This document shows positions 47,999 through 54,867 of a stretch of DNA of 64,000 bases, piece after piece (the stretch's first letter is position 1; every line of letters begins with the position of its first letter). The translations under genes were made by a program, and so were the position numbers. This DNA comes from a virus, in the IMG/VR virus record IMGVR_UViG_3300037247_001044, positions 1 to 64,000 of that record, one strand, 5' to 3'. Below the pieces are notes generated by a model. That model did no database searches and was not told the DNA's origin. It saw only the letters and a program-made list of their open reading frames with translations.

Positions 47999-48002
47999 TG
48001 AG

Positions 48003-48468
48003 TTCTCCTTGGGTCAGGGGGCACTTCCATTTTCGGTTTCACCCCCGAAATCGCCTTGGGTTAGGGCACCTAGTCATTCGGTTTCACACTGGGCTTCGCC
48101 TTGGATAGGGGCAACCTGACAATCGGTTTCACGCTTGCGTTCGCCTTGGGTTGGGGCACCGGGCTTGTCGGTTTCATATTCGCACTCGCCTAGAGTTAAG
48201 GCAATGTACCACTCGGTTTCACTCTCTTGCTCGCCTTTGGGTTGGGGCAACGCATCACTCGGTTTCATGATGAGCATCGCCTTGAGTGGGTGGCACTTTC
48301 TTTTTCGGTTTCAGCTCGGTGATCGCCTTGGGCTAGGGCACACCCTACCTCGGTTTCAGCGGGTATTTCGCCTTGATTTATGCGGCAGTGGGACACTCGG
48401 TTTCACAGCTATATTCGCCGCGCAAGCCTTCCCTTCGGTTTCCACGAAAGGCCGCCCATAAAAGGGCA
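48003..48468 (-). repeat. TIGR-like array, block 3 (10 edge repeats)
   Basis: Edge repeats at 48033, 48078, 48123, 48168, 48213, 48259, 48305, 48350, 48397 and 48435 (the last is TCGGTTTCC and degenerate). The left end is the loop repeat that serves as Shine-Dalgarno for the gene at 47998. The right end is a decayed loop (48453-48468) that still has the GCCC/GGGC stem. This is the 5' end of the array in transcription direction. The degenerate copies are at this leader end. Confidence 0.85.
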
Positions 48469-48523
48469 AGAATTTCCCGAAGGGAAGGGGTATTGTTCAT
48501 AGAGCCAATCGTGGATAACTGCC

Positions 48524-48552
48524 ACCTTACCACCGGTATTACCGATTGTCAA
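48524..48552 (-). promoter_or_regulatory. Candidate array promoter
   Basis: On the minus strand TTGACA (48552-48547), 17 bases, then TAAGGT (48529-48524). The -35 is perfect, the -10 weak. It points into block 3, about 55 bases before the first repeat. A small TTCCC/GGGAA inverted repeat lies at 48474-48486 between them. The rest of 48,469-48,595 has no gene. Confidence 0.35.
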
Positions 48553-48595
48553 CCCCGAAATTCAAAGTGGCCCATTTCCTACCGAATTCCGATGG

Positions 48596-48847
48596 TCATG
48601 TCTTGCTGAGGGGTTTGCCGGCAATAGCTTCACGTCTTTCACGAATGCACTGCTTTGGGATATACATGATTCCGCTAAGCTGCCCGGTATGCTCGTCCCG
48701 GGATGATGCAATACACAACACATCGTCGGTTTCTTGTGCCAAATGGCCGACGGTCGTGATCTTGGCGACTCGCATTTCCAAGCTGTCTTTCTCGGTCCAC
48801 CCATCATCGGATCGTGAATCCAGCCAATCAACTATTTCAAGTGACAT
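48596..48847 (-). CDS. Small conserved hypothetical protein
   Basis: 83 residues; GAGGAAGAAATAAA precedes the ATG. Beta-alpha layout with 'AKITTVGHLAQETDDVLCIASSRDEHTGQLSGIMYIPKQCI'. Looks like a small globular domain found in phages; no function is known to me. It is the first gene upstream of the array promoter. Confidence 0.5.
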   Translation of the reverse strand: MSLEIVDWLDSRSDDGWTEKDSLEMRVAKITTVGHLAQETDDVLCIASSRDEHTGQLSGIMYIPKQCIRERREAIAGKPLSKT

Positions 48848-48848
48848 T

Positions 48849-49055
48849 TTATTTCTTCCTCGGAATTTCCTCCGTCCGAAGCAACGACTGCCCGCAGTGC
48901 CGACATACCCGGCGGCGATGACGGTTCCCGCTGGAAACTCGGTAGGTGGAGGTCACCCGCCAATCGCGACAGCCGCAACGCGGGCAAGCCCACGGATCAG
49001 GATTCGCTTCGTCCGCCATCTCCTGCAAGGATTTGGGGGGCTTCGCGTCTGTCAT
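48849..49055 (-). CDS. NrdR-like zinc-ribbon protein
   Basis: 68 residues from the ATG at 49055. CPRCGCRDWRVTSTYRV followed by 'RRRVCRHCGQ' fits the zinc ribbon at the start of NrdR (CP.C....V.DSR...RRRREC..C). The ATP-cone domain is absent, so only DNA/RNA binding is suggested. It lies between array and terminase. Confidence 0.5.
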   Translation of the reverse strand: MTDAKPPKSLQEMADEANPDPWACPRCGCRDWRVTSTYRVSSGNRHRRRVCRHCGQSLLRTEEIPRKK

Positions 49056-49065
49056 CTTTTGGCAC

Positions 49066-49320
49066 TTAGTCCTTATCGGACGGAATGATTCGACCGAGTT
49101 GCAGCCACCGTCGAAAGTGAAAGTAAATCCCCTGATTATCGTCGACCTGCTCCCCCCGAACGTACACTTTTCCATCGTCATCGAACCGGATCATTTCGCG
49201 CCCATCTGCCAGCAGGAACACAATGCTCCCCGATGGCTCGCCGTTGCCTGGGGAGAACGTCACGTTTCCACCAGCGGGAATGGTCGTCACGTTTCCACCA
49301 TTGCCATTAGCCTCTGACAT
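49066..49320 (-). CDS. Small hypothetical protein
   Basis: 84 residues; GGAGATTTGAT precedes the ATG at 49320. Gly/Asn/Thr-rich N-terminus (NGNGGNVTTIPAGGNVTF), then a beta-type segment (GSIVFLLADGREMIRFDDDGKVYVRG) and a basic C-terminus. Not recognised. Confidence 0.5.
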   Translation of the reverse strand: MSEANGNGGNVTTIPAGGNVTFSPGNGEPSGSIVFLLADGREMIRFDDDGKVYVRGEQVDDNQGIYFHFRRWLQLGRIIPSDKD

Positions 49321-49329
49321 ATCAAATCT

Positions 49330-49632
49330 CCTTTTGTTATTGCCCCGCCATTTCCGCAAGACTCAGTCACGGCTTCACCACTCGGTCTACGTATCTTGCG
49401 ATTCCGGAAACCGCTCATACTTCGTGCAGTCAGTAAAGAGCAACACACACCCTTTGCCTTTGCCCATCCACTTATAGCCACATCTGTAACAGGGGTGGCG
49501 TGCATCTACACATATCTCCGACCAGAGGCAAAGCCGTATCTTGTTCCGTAGTTCATGTTTTCCTGTTGACGGGCCGTCCATGTATTTAGTTTCACGCTTT
49601 TCGTTATCGCTTGGCCATTTCCGCAAGACTCA
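49330..49632. repeat. Terminase 3'-end duplication (2 copies)
   Basis: About 36 bases at 49597-49632, including the terminase end (SLAEM.. and stop), recur at 49330-49365 with few changes (18 identical bases, CCATTTCCGCAAGACTCA, at 49348-49365 and 49615-49632). The extra copy encodes SLAEMAGQ and a stop that belongs to no gene. It is one of several gene-end duplications in this window. Confidence 0.75.
49387..49581 (-). CDS. Small zinc-knuckle protein
   Basis: 64 residues from the ATG at 49581. A 'CLWSEICVDARHPCYRCGYKWMG' stretch suggests a small zinc site; rest is polar. It lies between terminase and its duplicated 3' end. The ribosome binding site is weak. Uncertain but protein-like. Confidence 0.4.
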   Translation of the reverse strand: MDGPSTGKHELRNKIRLCLWSEICVDARHPCYRCGYKWMGKGKGCVLLFTDCTKYERFPESQDT

Positions 49633-51694
49633 TGGGCTTCTTGGTTGCTTTTTCTGCCGATGGAATTGACGATAGCCGCGACAACGACGCGCCAACACGC
49701 CCTAACGCCAAGGCATCCAAGTAGTGGTTTGGACCATTCGGTGGCAGGAATTTCGCCTTCGCCGGGTCCCACTGTTCGCTGATGACATGAGCCCCAAGTT
49801 CCCGCTCTTCCTCCAGCGAACTTCGCAACTGGCGGCCATCGGGACCAGTCCGCGGAGCGTGTAGCCCGAGGCTGCCGGGCGTACCGAAGTCGGCCTTGAA
49901 CGCTTCCTGTACGCGGGTCTTGTAAACGTCAGGGTTGACGTCGCACAGCGGCGACCGCGTCCTGCGGTCGATGTGACACTCGTCGAACAGACGGATGCCG
50001 ATGTGCGGCAACGGCCGACGGTATTTTCCGAACCCTTTGCACGGCAAGCAGCGTCCAAAACCAACCTCGGAAGCAAACACCGTCACCGGCTGTACCGACC
50101 AGCCTTCGTTTTTCCATCCACTATCAAGCAGCGTCCAATCGGGAAACCAGGCCGATGCTTCCACATCCAGGTCTTCCCGCCATGGCTTGTGGGTCTGAAT
50201 CCATTGCCACCAATCGCGGAGCCCTTCCAGGACAGCATTCTCGCAAGCCTCGGGGCGTTGGCCCGCCGTTGCGAATCGCCAGAAATGGTACTCGACAATC
50301 GAACCGACGCAGTGTTCGTCCCACGCGACCGCCACCCAATGCGCCCCAAGCTTTTTGATATCGACGCCGACTGTCAACCGGACCGTCTCCGGTGGCACGA
50401 CTCGGTAATCAAAGCCACTCCGGGAATCGCGAATCTGTTCTGACGTCAGATCGAGCAAGCCGAGTTCGTCAGGCGGGTCGTTGTCGAACTCCGTCGCCGT
50501 GTTGGCTGGGCCAATCCTCGCAACCCAGCCGTAATAATGCTCCAACGCCGACACCTCGACCGTTCCACCCTCCGGCCGGATTCGGTGGTCGTAACGGTGC
50601 TGATTCGCGACCTCGCCGCCTTCGTCCATTTCGTCGCGACGAGCCAGGTAGAACTCGTGTGCTATTCGCGGTGTCGGGGCCTCGCGCACATCGCCTTGCT
50701 CGGCCACCCACCCCTGCTTGCACAAGTTGACGAATTCAGCCCACGCCGTCTGGTTGGTTGGCGGCTTCAACAGGAACCGCATCCGCCGTCCACGGAAAGA
50801 TGGGTACTTGTCCCGATCGGTCAGTTGATACGCAACAGAACACCGGCTCGGGCAAGTACAGAGCACAAGCCGCGATACGGGATTGTGCTGCGAGCCAAGA
50901 GCCGCGATGCCGCGATTGATCTTCCGTAGTAGTTTGGCAGCTTGAACAGGATTATGAATCGTCTCTTCCGTGTCGGGATCGTCAATAATCACCGCTCTCG
51001 GTCGACGGTTTTTGATCCGCAGTCCCCGCAGAGCAGAATCAAGACCTTGTGCGATCACGATAGCACCAGCCGAGGGCGAACCCGGTACGTTTGGAAATAC
51101 AAGCCGATCGCCCGTCCAATGGAAACTGCTCGGCGCCAACTCGTATCGCTCGCCGTTGCCGAACCGCTCGCCCTCGACCACTTGGGTCTTCGCCCGCTGG
51201 ACGGTGCCCTCCAGGGCCCGAACCGGATCGCAGACCTCCGGGTAATACTGGAAGATTTCGTCATTCTCCCCGATGGCCATCCTGATCGTGTCTAGGATGT
51301 CGGCCGCGTTCTTCGCCGTCGCCCCGAGGATGACCCATAGGTCTTGCCCGCCACCTTGCAGGATCGCCTTGAGCGTCAGGGCAATTGCTAGGGACGTCTT
51401 TCCTTCGCCCCTCGATGCCGCCGTCGCCTGATCGCCGCCCTCCGACAACACTCCAGAAAAGTCGGCCACCATCTGCCGCTGCTGAGGCTCAAGGGGATAG
51501 TACGTGTCTGGACTGAATGCCGGCCAGTAGGACTCGATCCAGAGTTCATCATCGGCCTCGCGTCGGAGTCGTTCGGCCAGCTCTTCCGGTGTCAGCGAGC
51601 GGACGGTAACCAATCGGCTCTCAAGTCGCTGTGTGCGTTTCCGAAGTGCGTCGTAGTCGCGTTCTGACATGGCGCCAGTCGGCTCCTTGGCCAT
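49604..51694 (-). CDS. terL: Terminase large subunit
   Basis: 696 residues. Walker A 'AASRGEGKTS' (about residue 95) and Walker B 'AVIIDDPD' mark the packaging ATPase. The C-terminal nuclease half carries 'LTVGVDIKK' (first acidic residue of the RNase H-like fold) and 'HYLDALALG' (last Asp). It cuts concatemeric DNA and pumps it through the portal. The ATG at 51694 is chosen; an ATG at 51670 with AAGGAG 12 bases upstream is an alternative. No small subunit was found; that may be one of the small upstream genes. Confidence 0.9.
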   Translation of the reverse strand: MAKEPTGAMSERDYDALRKRTQRLESRLVTVRSLTPEELAERLRREADDELWIESYWPAFSPDTYYPLEPQQRQMVADFSGVLSEGGDQATAASRGEGKTSLAIALTLKAILQGGGQDLWVILGATAKNAADILDTIRMAIGENDEIFQYYPEVCDPVRALEGTVQRAKTQVVEGERFGNGERYELAPSSFHWTGDRLVFPNVPGSPSAGAIVIAQGLDSALRGLRIKNRRPRAVIIDDPDTEETIHNPVQAAKLLRKINRGIAALGSQHNPVSRLVLCTCPSRCSVAYQLTDRDKYPSFRGRRMRFLLKPPTNQTAWAEFVNLCKQGWVAEQGDVREAPTPRIAHEFYLARRDEMDEGGEVANQHRYDHRIRPEGGTVEVSALEHYYGWVARIGPANTATEFDNDPPDELGLLDLTSEQIRDSRSGFDYRVVPPETVRLTVGVDIKKLGAHWVAVAWDEHCVGSIVEYHFWRFATAGQRPEACENAVLEGLRDWWQWIQTHKPWREDLDVEASAWFPDWTLLDSGWKNEGWSVQPVTVFASEVGFGRCLPCKGFGKYRRPLPHIGIRLFDECHIDRRTRSPLCDVNPDVYKTRVQEAFKADFGTPGSLGLHAPRTGPDGRQLRSSLEEERELGAHVISEQWDPAKAKFLPPNGPNHYLDALALGRVGASLSRLSSIPSAEKATKKPMSLAEMAKR

Positions 51695-51821
51695 TCGTGG
51701 CTCTTGTGATCGGCGCAACAAAAAACAGCACGCCCAATGGTTCCAGCACTGGACTGCTGTTCTTGTTGCGCCTCCGTGTCCACTCGCTGGCCGGCAAGTG
51801 GTCGGTGGCCCCGATAAATTG

Positions 51822-51899
51822 TTAGCTGTTCGCCTTGAGGATAATCGGCGCCCGTTCCTTCACCCGCCGAAGACTCTTGATCCGGTCTCTGATTTTCAC
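51822..51899 (-). pseudogene. Truncated ParB-like nuclease N-terminus
   Basis: A 25-residue frame from a GTG at 51899. Its sequence 'IRDRIKSLRRVKERAP' strongly resembles the first residues of phage ParB/Srx-like proteins (.I.DRIK.LRRV.A..L.PNP.NWR.HP), which in many phages lie next to terminase. Here the frame ends after 25 residues, so a remnant or a short derivative is likely. The stretch 51695-51821 shows no other gene. Confidence 0.4.
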
Positions 51900-51915
51900 G
51901 GCTCGGCTGCTAGGA

Positions 51916-52167
51916 TTAGGGGCACTCGACGGGGGGGCTATTGTACTTCCAGTAAACCCTTTCCGCCCACGGTTGCATTGATAGCTGATTCTTAGTCCTC
52001 ATCTCAGTGCCTCGTATTGCGCGCCACAAGATCCACATGGCCTCGCGTATAGTCGGAGGCTGGCACCAGAACGCCCCGTACCCAAAGCCTTGCTCTTCGA
52101 GCTGTACGGCGATACCGTGGGCCTGCGTCAGATCGAGCTTCAGCTTCAGGGGAGGCGTCCGTCCCAA
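51916..52167 (-). CDS. Small hypothetical protein
   Basis: 83 residues if it starts at the TTG at 52167; there is no ATG or GTG. 'LEEQGFGYGAFWCQPPTIREAMWILWRAIRGTEM' looks protein-like. It overlaps the end of the membrane-protein gene upstream. The start is uncertain. Confidence 0.35.
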   Translation of the reverse strand: MGRTPPLKLKLDLTQAHGIAVQLEEQGFGYGAFWCQPPTIREAMWILWRAIRGTEMRTKNQLSMQPWAERVYWKYNSPPVECP

Positions 52168-52427
52168 TAGACAACCCCGGCCTGGATTTCGGAGTCGGCT
52201 GATTGGGCTGCAAGGTCTGGACCGCCAACGCCACCGGTTAGCGTGAAAGCACCGCCGGCTCCTGCAAGGTCTGGCTTGAGGCGGTCGCGTTCGGCCCGTA
52301 GGCGTTGCTGACACTTGAGAAGCTCCCGTTCGTTCCTGATCCATAGATGTTGCCTGATGACAATCGCGGTCGGTAGCAAGGTGGCATAAGCCAGACAAGC
52401 AACAATCGCCCAATCAATCCACGTCAT
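52146..52427 (-). CDS. Single-span membrane protein with coiled coil
   Basis: 93 residues. The N-terminal helix (WIDWAIVACLAYATLLPTAI) is followed by a charged coiled coil (about 28-52) and a Gly-rich tail. The opening MTWI(D/N)W is the same as in the 30-residue peptide at 56609. A spanin- or Rz-like role is possible, but the genes for lysis are not visible. Confidence 0.5.
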   Translation of the reverse strand: MTWIDWAIVACLAYATLLPTAIVIRQHLWIRNERELLKCQQRLRAERDRLKPDLAGAGGAFTLTGGVGGPDLAAQSADSEIQAGVVYWDGRLP

Positions 52428-52742
52428 AACGCCCTCCGTTCATTTGTAATGGCTTTGTGAATCACCCCACTAGAAAGACGTTTACCGCCGTCCATCGCAA
52501 CCAGCACGCCCTCTGGGGCCTTGTGTAGGGGGCAGGGCCACCGGACGGACTATGTGTGTTTTGCGCGGCGGGCGGGAAATGCCGCGCCTTGGGGGGGGTA
52601 GAAAGAACCTATGCCCCTTTGCCGGCCGCTGCGTCGTCATACACGCGTTTTCGTGGAAAGGTGGGTCATTATTCATCTCCGATTCCGTCGCCTCTGTGCC
52701 CCGTCCATACCCGCACTAGCCCCGTGCCCGCCGTCTGTATCT
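52428..52742. other. Gap without a convincing gene
   Basis: About 315 bases. A minus-strand frame at 52482-52676 (64 codons, Pro/Arg-rich, GGAG just before the ATG) is open but has no protein-like conservation; I would not call it a gene. The stretch has G- and C-runs (GGGGGGGG near 52593), but no terminator was recognised. Confidence 0.4.
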
Positions 52743-53180
52743 CTACCCTTCCAACGCTTTCAATATCTCCGTCTCGAAGTTCACTGGCCGATGCGAACCG
52801 GGGTACGGACGTACCCTGGATGCAGATCTGAACGCGCAGATGACGCTACAATGACCGTCCTTCGGCTGTGAAACGCTATAATCGACGAATATCAATGCGC
52901 GAGCAGAAGCCCGACCAAAACGCCGTTTGTTGATGGACCCAAAGAGCGGCTTGAGCCGAGCGGCCACATGAAAACCATGAGCACTAGCGGTCGGAATATG
53001 CTCAAATCGAAGTGATAGTAGGATCACAGGGCCTGAATCCATAGTCGTGAGGTTTATCAATTCCGGCCCGTGTACCGTTATGCCGCTCTTCACTATCGGC
53101 TTCTGTAGGCCGAACATCCTGGCTCCCCATCCCACAATCGGCAGCCCCGCAAGTCCTGCCATGAAGCTACGTCGGCTCAT
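52743..53180 (-). CDS. Protein with Tat-like leader
   Basis: 145 residues. The N-terminus SRRSFMAGLAGLPIVGWGARMF has the twin-arginine (RRSF) pattern and a following hydrophobic region of a Tat signal. The rest is beta-rich and not recognised. The next gene (53167-53490) has the same type of leader and overlaps it by 14 bases. Confidence 0.5.
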   Translation of the reverse strand: MSRRSFMAGLAGLPIVGWGARMFGLQKPIVKSGITVHGPELINLTTMDSGPVILLSLRFEHIPTASAHGFHVAARLKPLFGSINKRRFGRASARALIFVDYSVSQPKDGHCSVICAFRSASRVRPYPGSHRPVNFETEILKALEG

Positions 53181-53490
53181 TGGATTCTCTCCTTTTGTGT
53201 TGCCATGTTTTACTACTACCCCCCCGCAGTGGGCTTAGTTCAAAATAGAGCAGCGTCCCCGCTGGAATCGACCGCCCAGTCGTATTGACGATCTTCACAC
53301 CGTCGAACGGCAAGGTGTATTCAGTTCCGTCAAGGGTGACGAATACTAGGCGGGTGCTGCTGGAGTTGTCTCTCGCCTCTGGATCATACGGCAGTTGTAC
53401 CGTTCTCTCGCCATCCGCTCCCGACTTACGCAGGCCGAACATCGCAGCCAGCCACGCTACGGCCGTTGCCGCGAAACTACGCCGGTTCAT
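53167..53490 (-). CDS. Second protein with Tat-like leader
   Basis: 107 residues. 'NRRSFAATAVAWLAAMFG' is a twin-arginine-type leader; the body 'TRLVFVTLDGTEYTLPFDGVKIVNTTGRSIPAGTLLYFEL' is beta-rich. It may be exported or be a structural protein that merely begins in this way. Phage genes with RRSF starts are seen in several phages, function unknown. Confidence 0.5.
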   Translation of the reverse strand: MNRRSFAATAVAWLAAMFGLRKSGADGERTVQLPYDPEARDNSSSTRLVFVTLDGTEYTLPFDGVKIVNTTGRSIPAGTLLYFELSPLRGGSSKTWQHKRRESNEPT

Positions 53491-53740
53491 TGGATTCTCC
53501 TATTTTGCTGACCAATTCCAGTACGTCCTCATCAACCCCTTCCATCACTTTCCCTAGCCCGACAGATAGATCGTATGCGCCCGCGAAGACGTATTCGCAT
53601 TCACCTCTGCTTCCGATTACGTGGGCCGAATGCATCGGGGGATGCACAGTACACCTCACGGCCATGTTTGCCACCACCCCACGCTCCCCGCTTGCCTTGT
53701 GGTAGACCGTATCGCCAATCTGAAACTTTGCTTCACTCAT
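53477..53740 (-). CDS. Small phage protein of 'IGDTVYHKASGERG' type
   Basis: 87 residues; GAGGATGGTATC precedes the ATG at 53740. 'FQIGDTVYHKASGERGVVANM' is a KOW/SH3-like beta motif found in many small phage proteins of unknown role. The upstream cassette (53754-53773) provides the ribosome binding context. Confidence 0.55.
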   Translation of the reverse strand: MSEAKFQIGDTVYHKASGERGVVANMAVRCTVHPPMHSAHVIGSRGECEYVFAGAYDLSVGLGKVMEGVDEDVLELVSKIGESNEPA

Positions 53741-53750
53741 GATACCATCC

Positions 53751-53813
53751 TCAATAATCCTCATCCACCCAGTACGCCATCGCAGTAGCCCCGTGCCCTG
53801 CGAACCGTATCAT
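53751..53813 (-). CDS. 20-residue mini-gene ending YWVDEDY
   Basis: A short frame from the ATG at 53813 ending AYWVDEDY-stop, the same end as the tail-region gene at 55371-55895. It is encoded by the repeated cassette, so it looks like a relic of gene-end duplication rather than a functional protein. Confidence 0.35.
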   Translation of the reverse strand: MIRFAGHGATAMAYWVDEDY

Positions 53814-53965
53814 CATCGACGGAATAAGAGCTGGAGATACCCCCAGAACGTTCGACACGGAAATATGGCCTGGGCATCCGCTTGACATCGCTTGAGCACG
53901 ACCCGGTAATCGGCCAGGGACTGCCCTGGAGCCCTCACTGGTATACGTGGCGGAATTACGCCCAT
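53813..53965 (-). CDS. Small basic hypothetical protein
   Basis: 50 residues from the ATG at 53965, coupled to the upstream stop by TAATG. Basic, Arg/Gln-rich with one hydrophobic C-terminal segment (FWGYLQLLF). Not recognised. Confidence 0.4.
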   Translation of the reverse strand: MGVIPPRIPVRAPGQSLADYRVVLKRCQADAQAIFPCRTFWGYLQLLFRR

Positions 53966-54168
53966 TAGTCGCCCCTATCCCGTATGGTGTCGCTTACTCT
54001 GTCTGGGTCAACAACTCGCCCATTCATGGTGATCACTTCCCCATCAATAAAGAGCCGCCGTCTGCGTTCTTTGTCAAACTTGTCCAGAGCGGCCTGGATT
54101 CTCGCGCCGACCTCACCTTCGATCTCGGTGCCGTCTACCAAGAATCGCGTTAGACTATACTGGCTCAT
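53965..54168 (-). CDS. Small helical hypothetical protein
   Basis: 67 residues from the ATG at 54168. 'SLTRFLVDGTEIEGEVGARIQAALDKFDKERRRRLFIDGEVITM' gives helix, then strand. Overlaps the next start by one base. Function unknown. Confidence 0.45.
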   Translation of the reverse strand: MSQYSLTRFLVDGTEIEGEVGARIQAALDKFDKERRRRLFIDGEVITMNGRVVDPDRVSDTIRDRGD

Positions 54169-54182
54169 CCCCTTGGCACCCC

Positions 54183-54527
54183 TCAATAACCTTCATTCGC
54201 TTTTTTCGCACCACAGTAGACGCAGCCTAGATCTAGAAATACGTGACCATCGCGGCATCTACTTCCGCGACTAATCAACTTACCTAAGCGTGTGACGTTA
54301 TCCTCGAATTCTTCGCGCAACGCATTGTCGCTTACCATCTTTTCCGATAGCTGGGTCTGGTCCTCCCTGATGACCTCGCTCTGGGGCCGGTCGGGCTTTG
54401 GAGGCTCGTTGAATTCAACCGAGTCAATCATCTCCTTTCGGGTAAGGCCGCACTGCTCAGCGACGTCCGTCGACTCCACCCATTTCGTGAACTGCTCGCG
54501 GACGAAGGCATGTTGTGCTGTGTTCAT
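54183..54527 (-). CDS. Hypothetical protein with C-terminal zinc site
   Basis: 114 residues; CGAGGAGAAACC precedes the ATG at 54527. Helical first two thirds; the C-terminus has 'SRCRDGHVFLDLGCVYCG', a candidate zinc knuckle. Overlaps the upstream gene by 4 bases. Confidence 0.45.
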   Translation of the reverse strand: MNTAQHAFVREQFTKWVESTDVAEQCGLTRKEMIDSVEFNEPPKPDRPQSEVIREDQTQLSEKMVSDNALREEFEDNVTRLGKLISRGSRCRDGHVFLDLGCVYCGAKKANEGY

Positions 54528-54820
54528 GGTTTCTCCTCGGCCACGGCAAGAGAATACCATTTGCCAACATCGACCAAATACGCCACCCGCTTGGCGTCCA
54601 TTTCGACGTGTGCCACTGTGAACCCGGCCGCTCTGACCTGCGTGATGGCCGAGCGAATGGCGGCTTCAAGCGACTCCGCCTGGCGGTCGAACGCAACGTG
54701 CGTGATTCCGCCGCGCGTCACCACGGTACCGTCGTCACAACCGGCCTCGTACAACGCATCGCAGTCGACCTCGGTGATCTTGAGTGCCGAGAGAACGAGG
54801 GAAAATTCGTAGGTCTTCAT
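54524..54820 (-). CDS. Conserved small protein (YEFxLVLS family)
   Basis: 98 residues from the ATG at 54820. 'YEFSLVLSALKITEVDCDALYEAGCDDGTVVTRGGITHVAFDRQAESLEAAIRSAITQVRAAG' matches a family I recall from many bacteria and plasmids (YEF.LVLSG..E......DALYEAGCDD....R.G....DFDR.A.SL..AI.SA). It is sometimes found near HTH antitoxin genes. Function unknown. Confidence 0.6.
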   Translation of the reverse strand: MKTYEFSLVLSALKITEVDCDALYEAGCDDGTVVTRGGITHVAFDRQAESLEAAIRSAITQVRAAGFTVAHVEMDAKRVAYLVDVGKWYSLAVAEEKP

Positions 54821-54867
54821 GGCGTTGATTTCTAGACTTTCGCTTATCCAGCGGGGCTCAATAGTCC

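Noticed and set aside
45365-48468. CRISPR array
   Set aside because: Two different conserved repeats alternate with 9-nt variable parts; CRISPR has one repeat type and spacers of about 30 nt. No Cas gene is present.
45365-48468. Repeat-protein gene (KPxxxVPKxKA peptides on the minus strand)
   Set aside because: The frame breaks where units are 44, 46 or 47 bp long. Conservation is at DNA level in two boxes, with 9-mers fully variable. Only the three units next to the Tas-like gene stay in its frame.
45365-48468. Iteron-type replication origin
   Set aside because: Iterons are direct repeats of one binding site; the strict alternation of two boxes with variable 9-mers and gene-embedded units does not fit.
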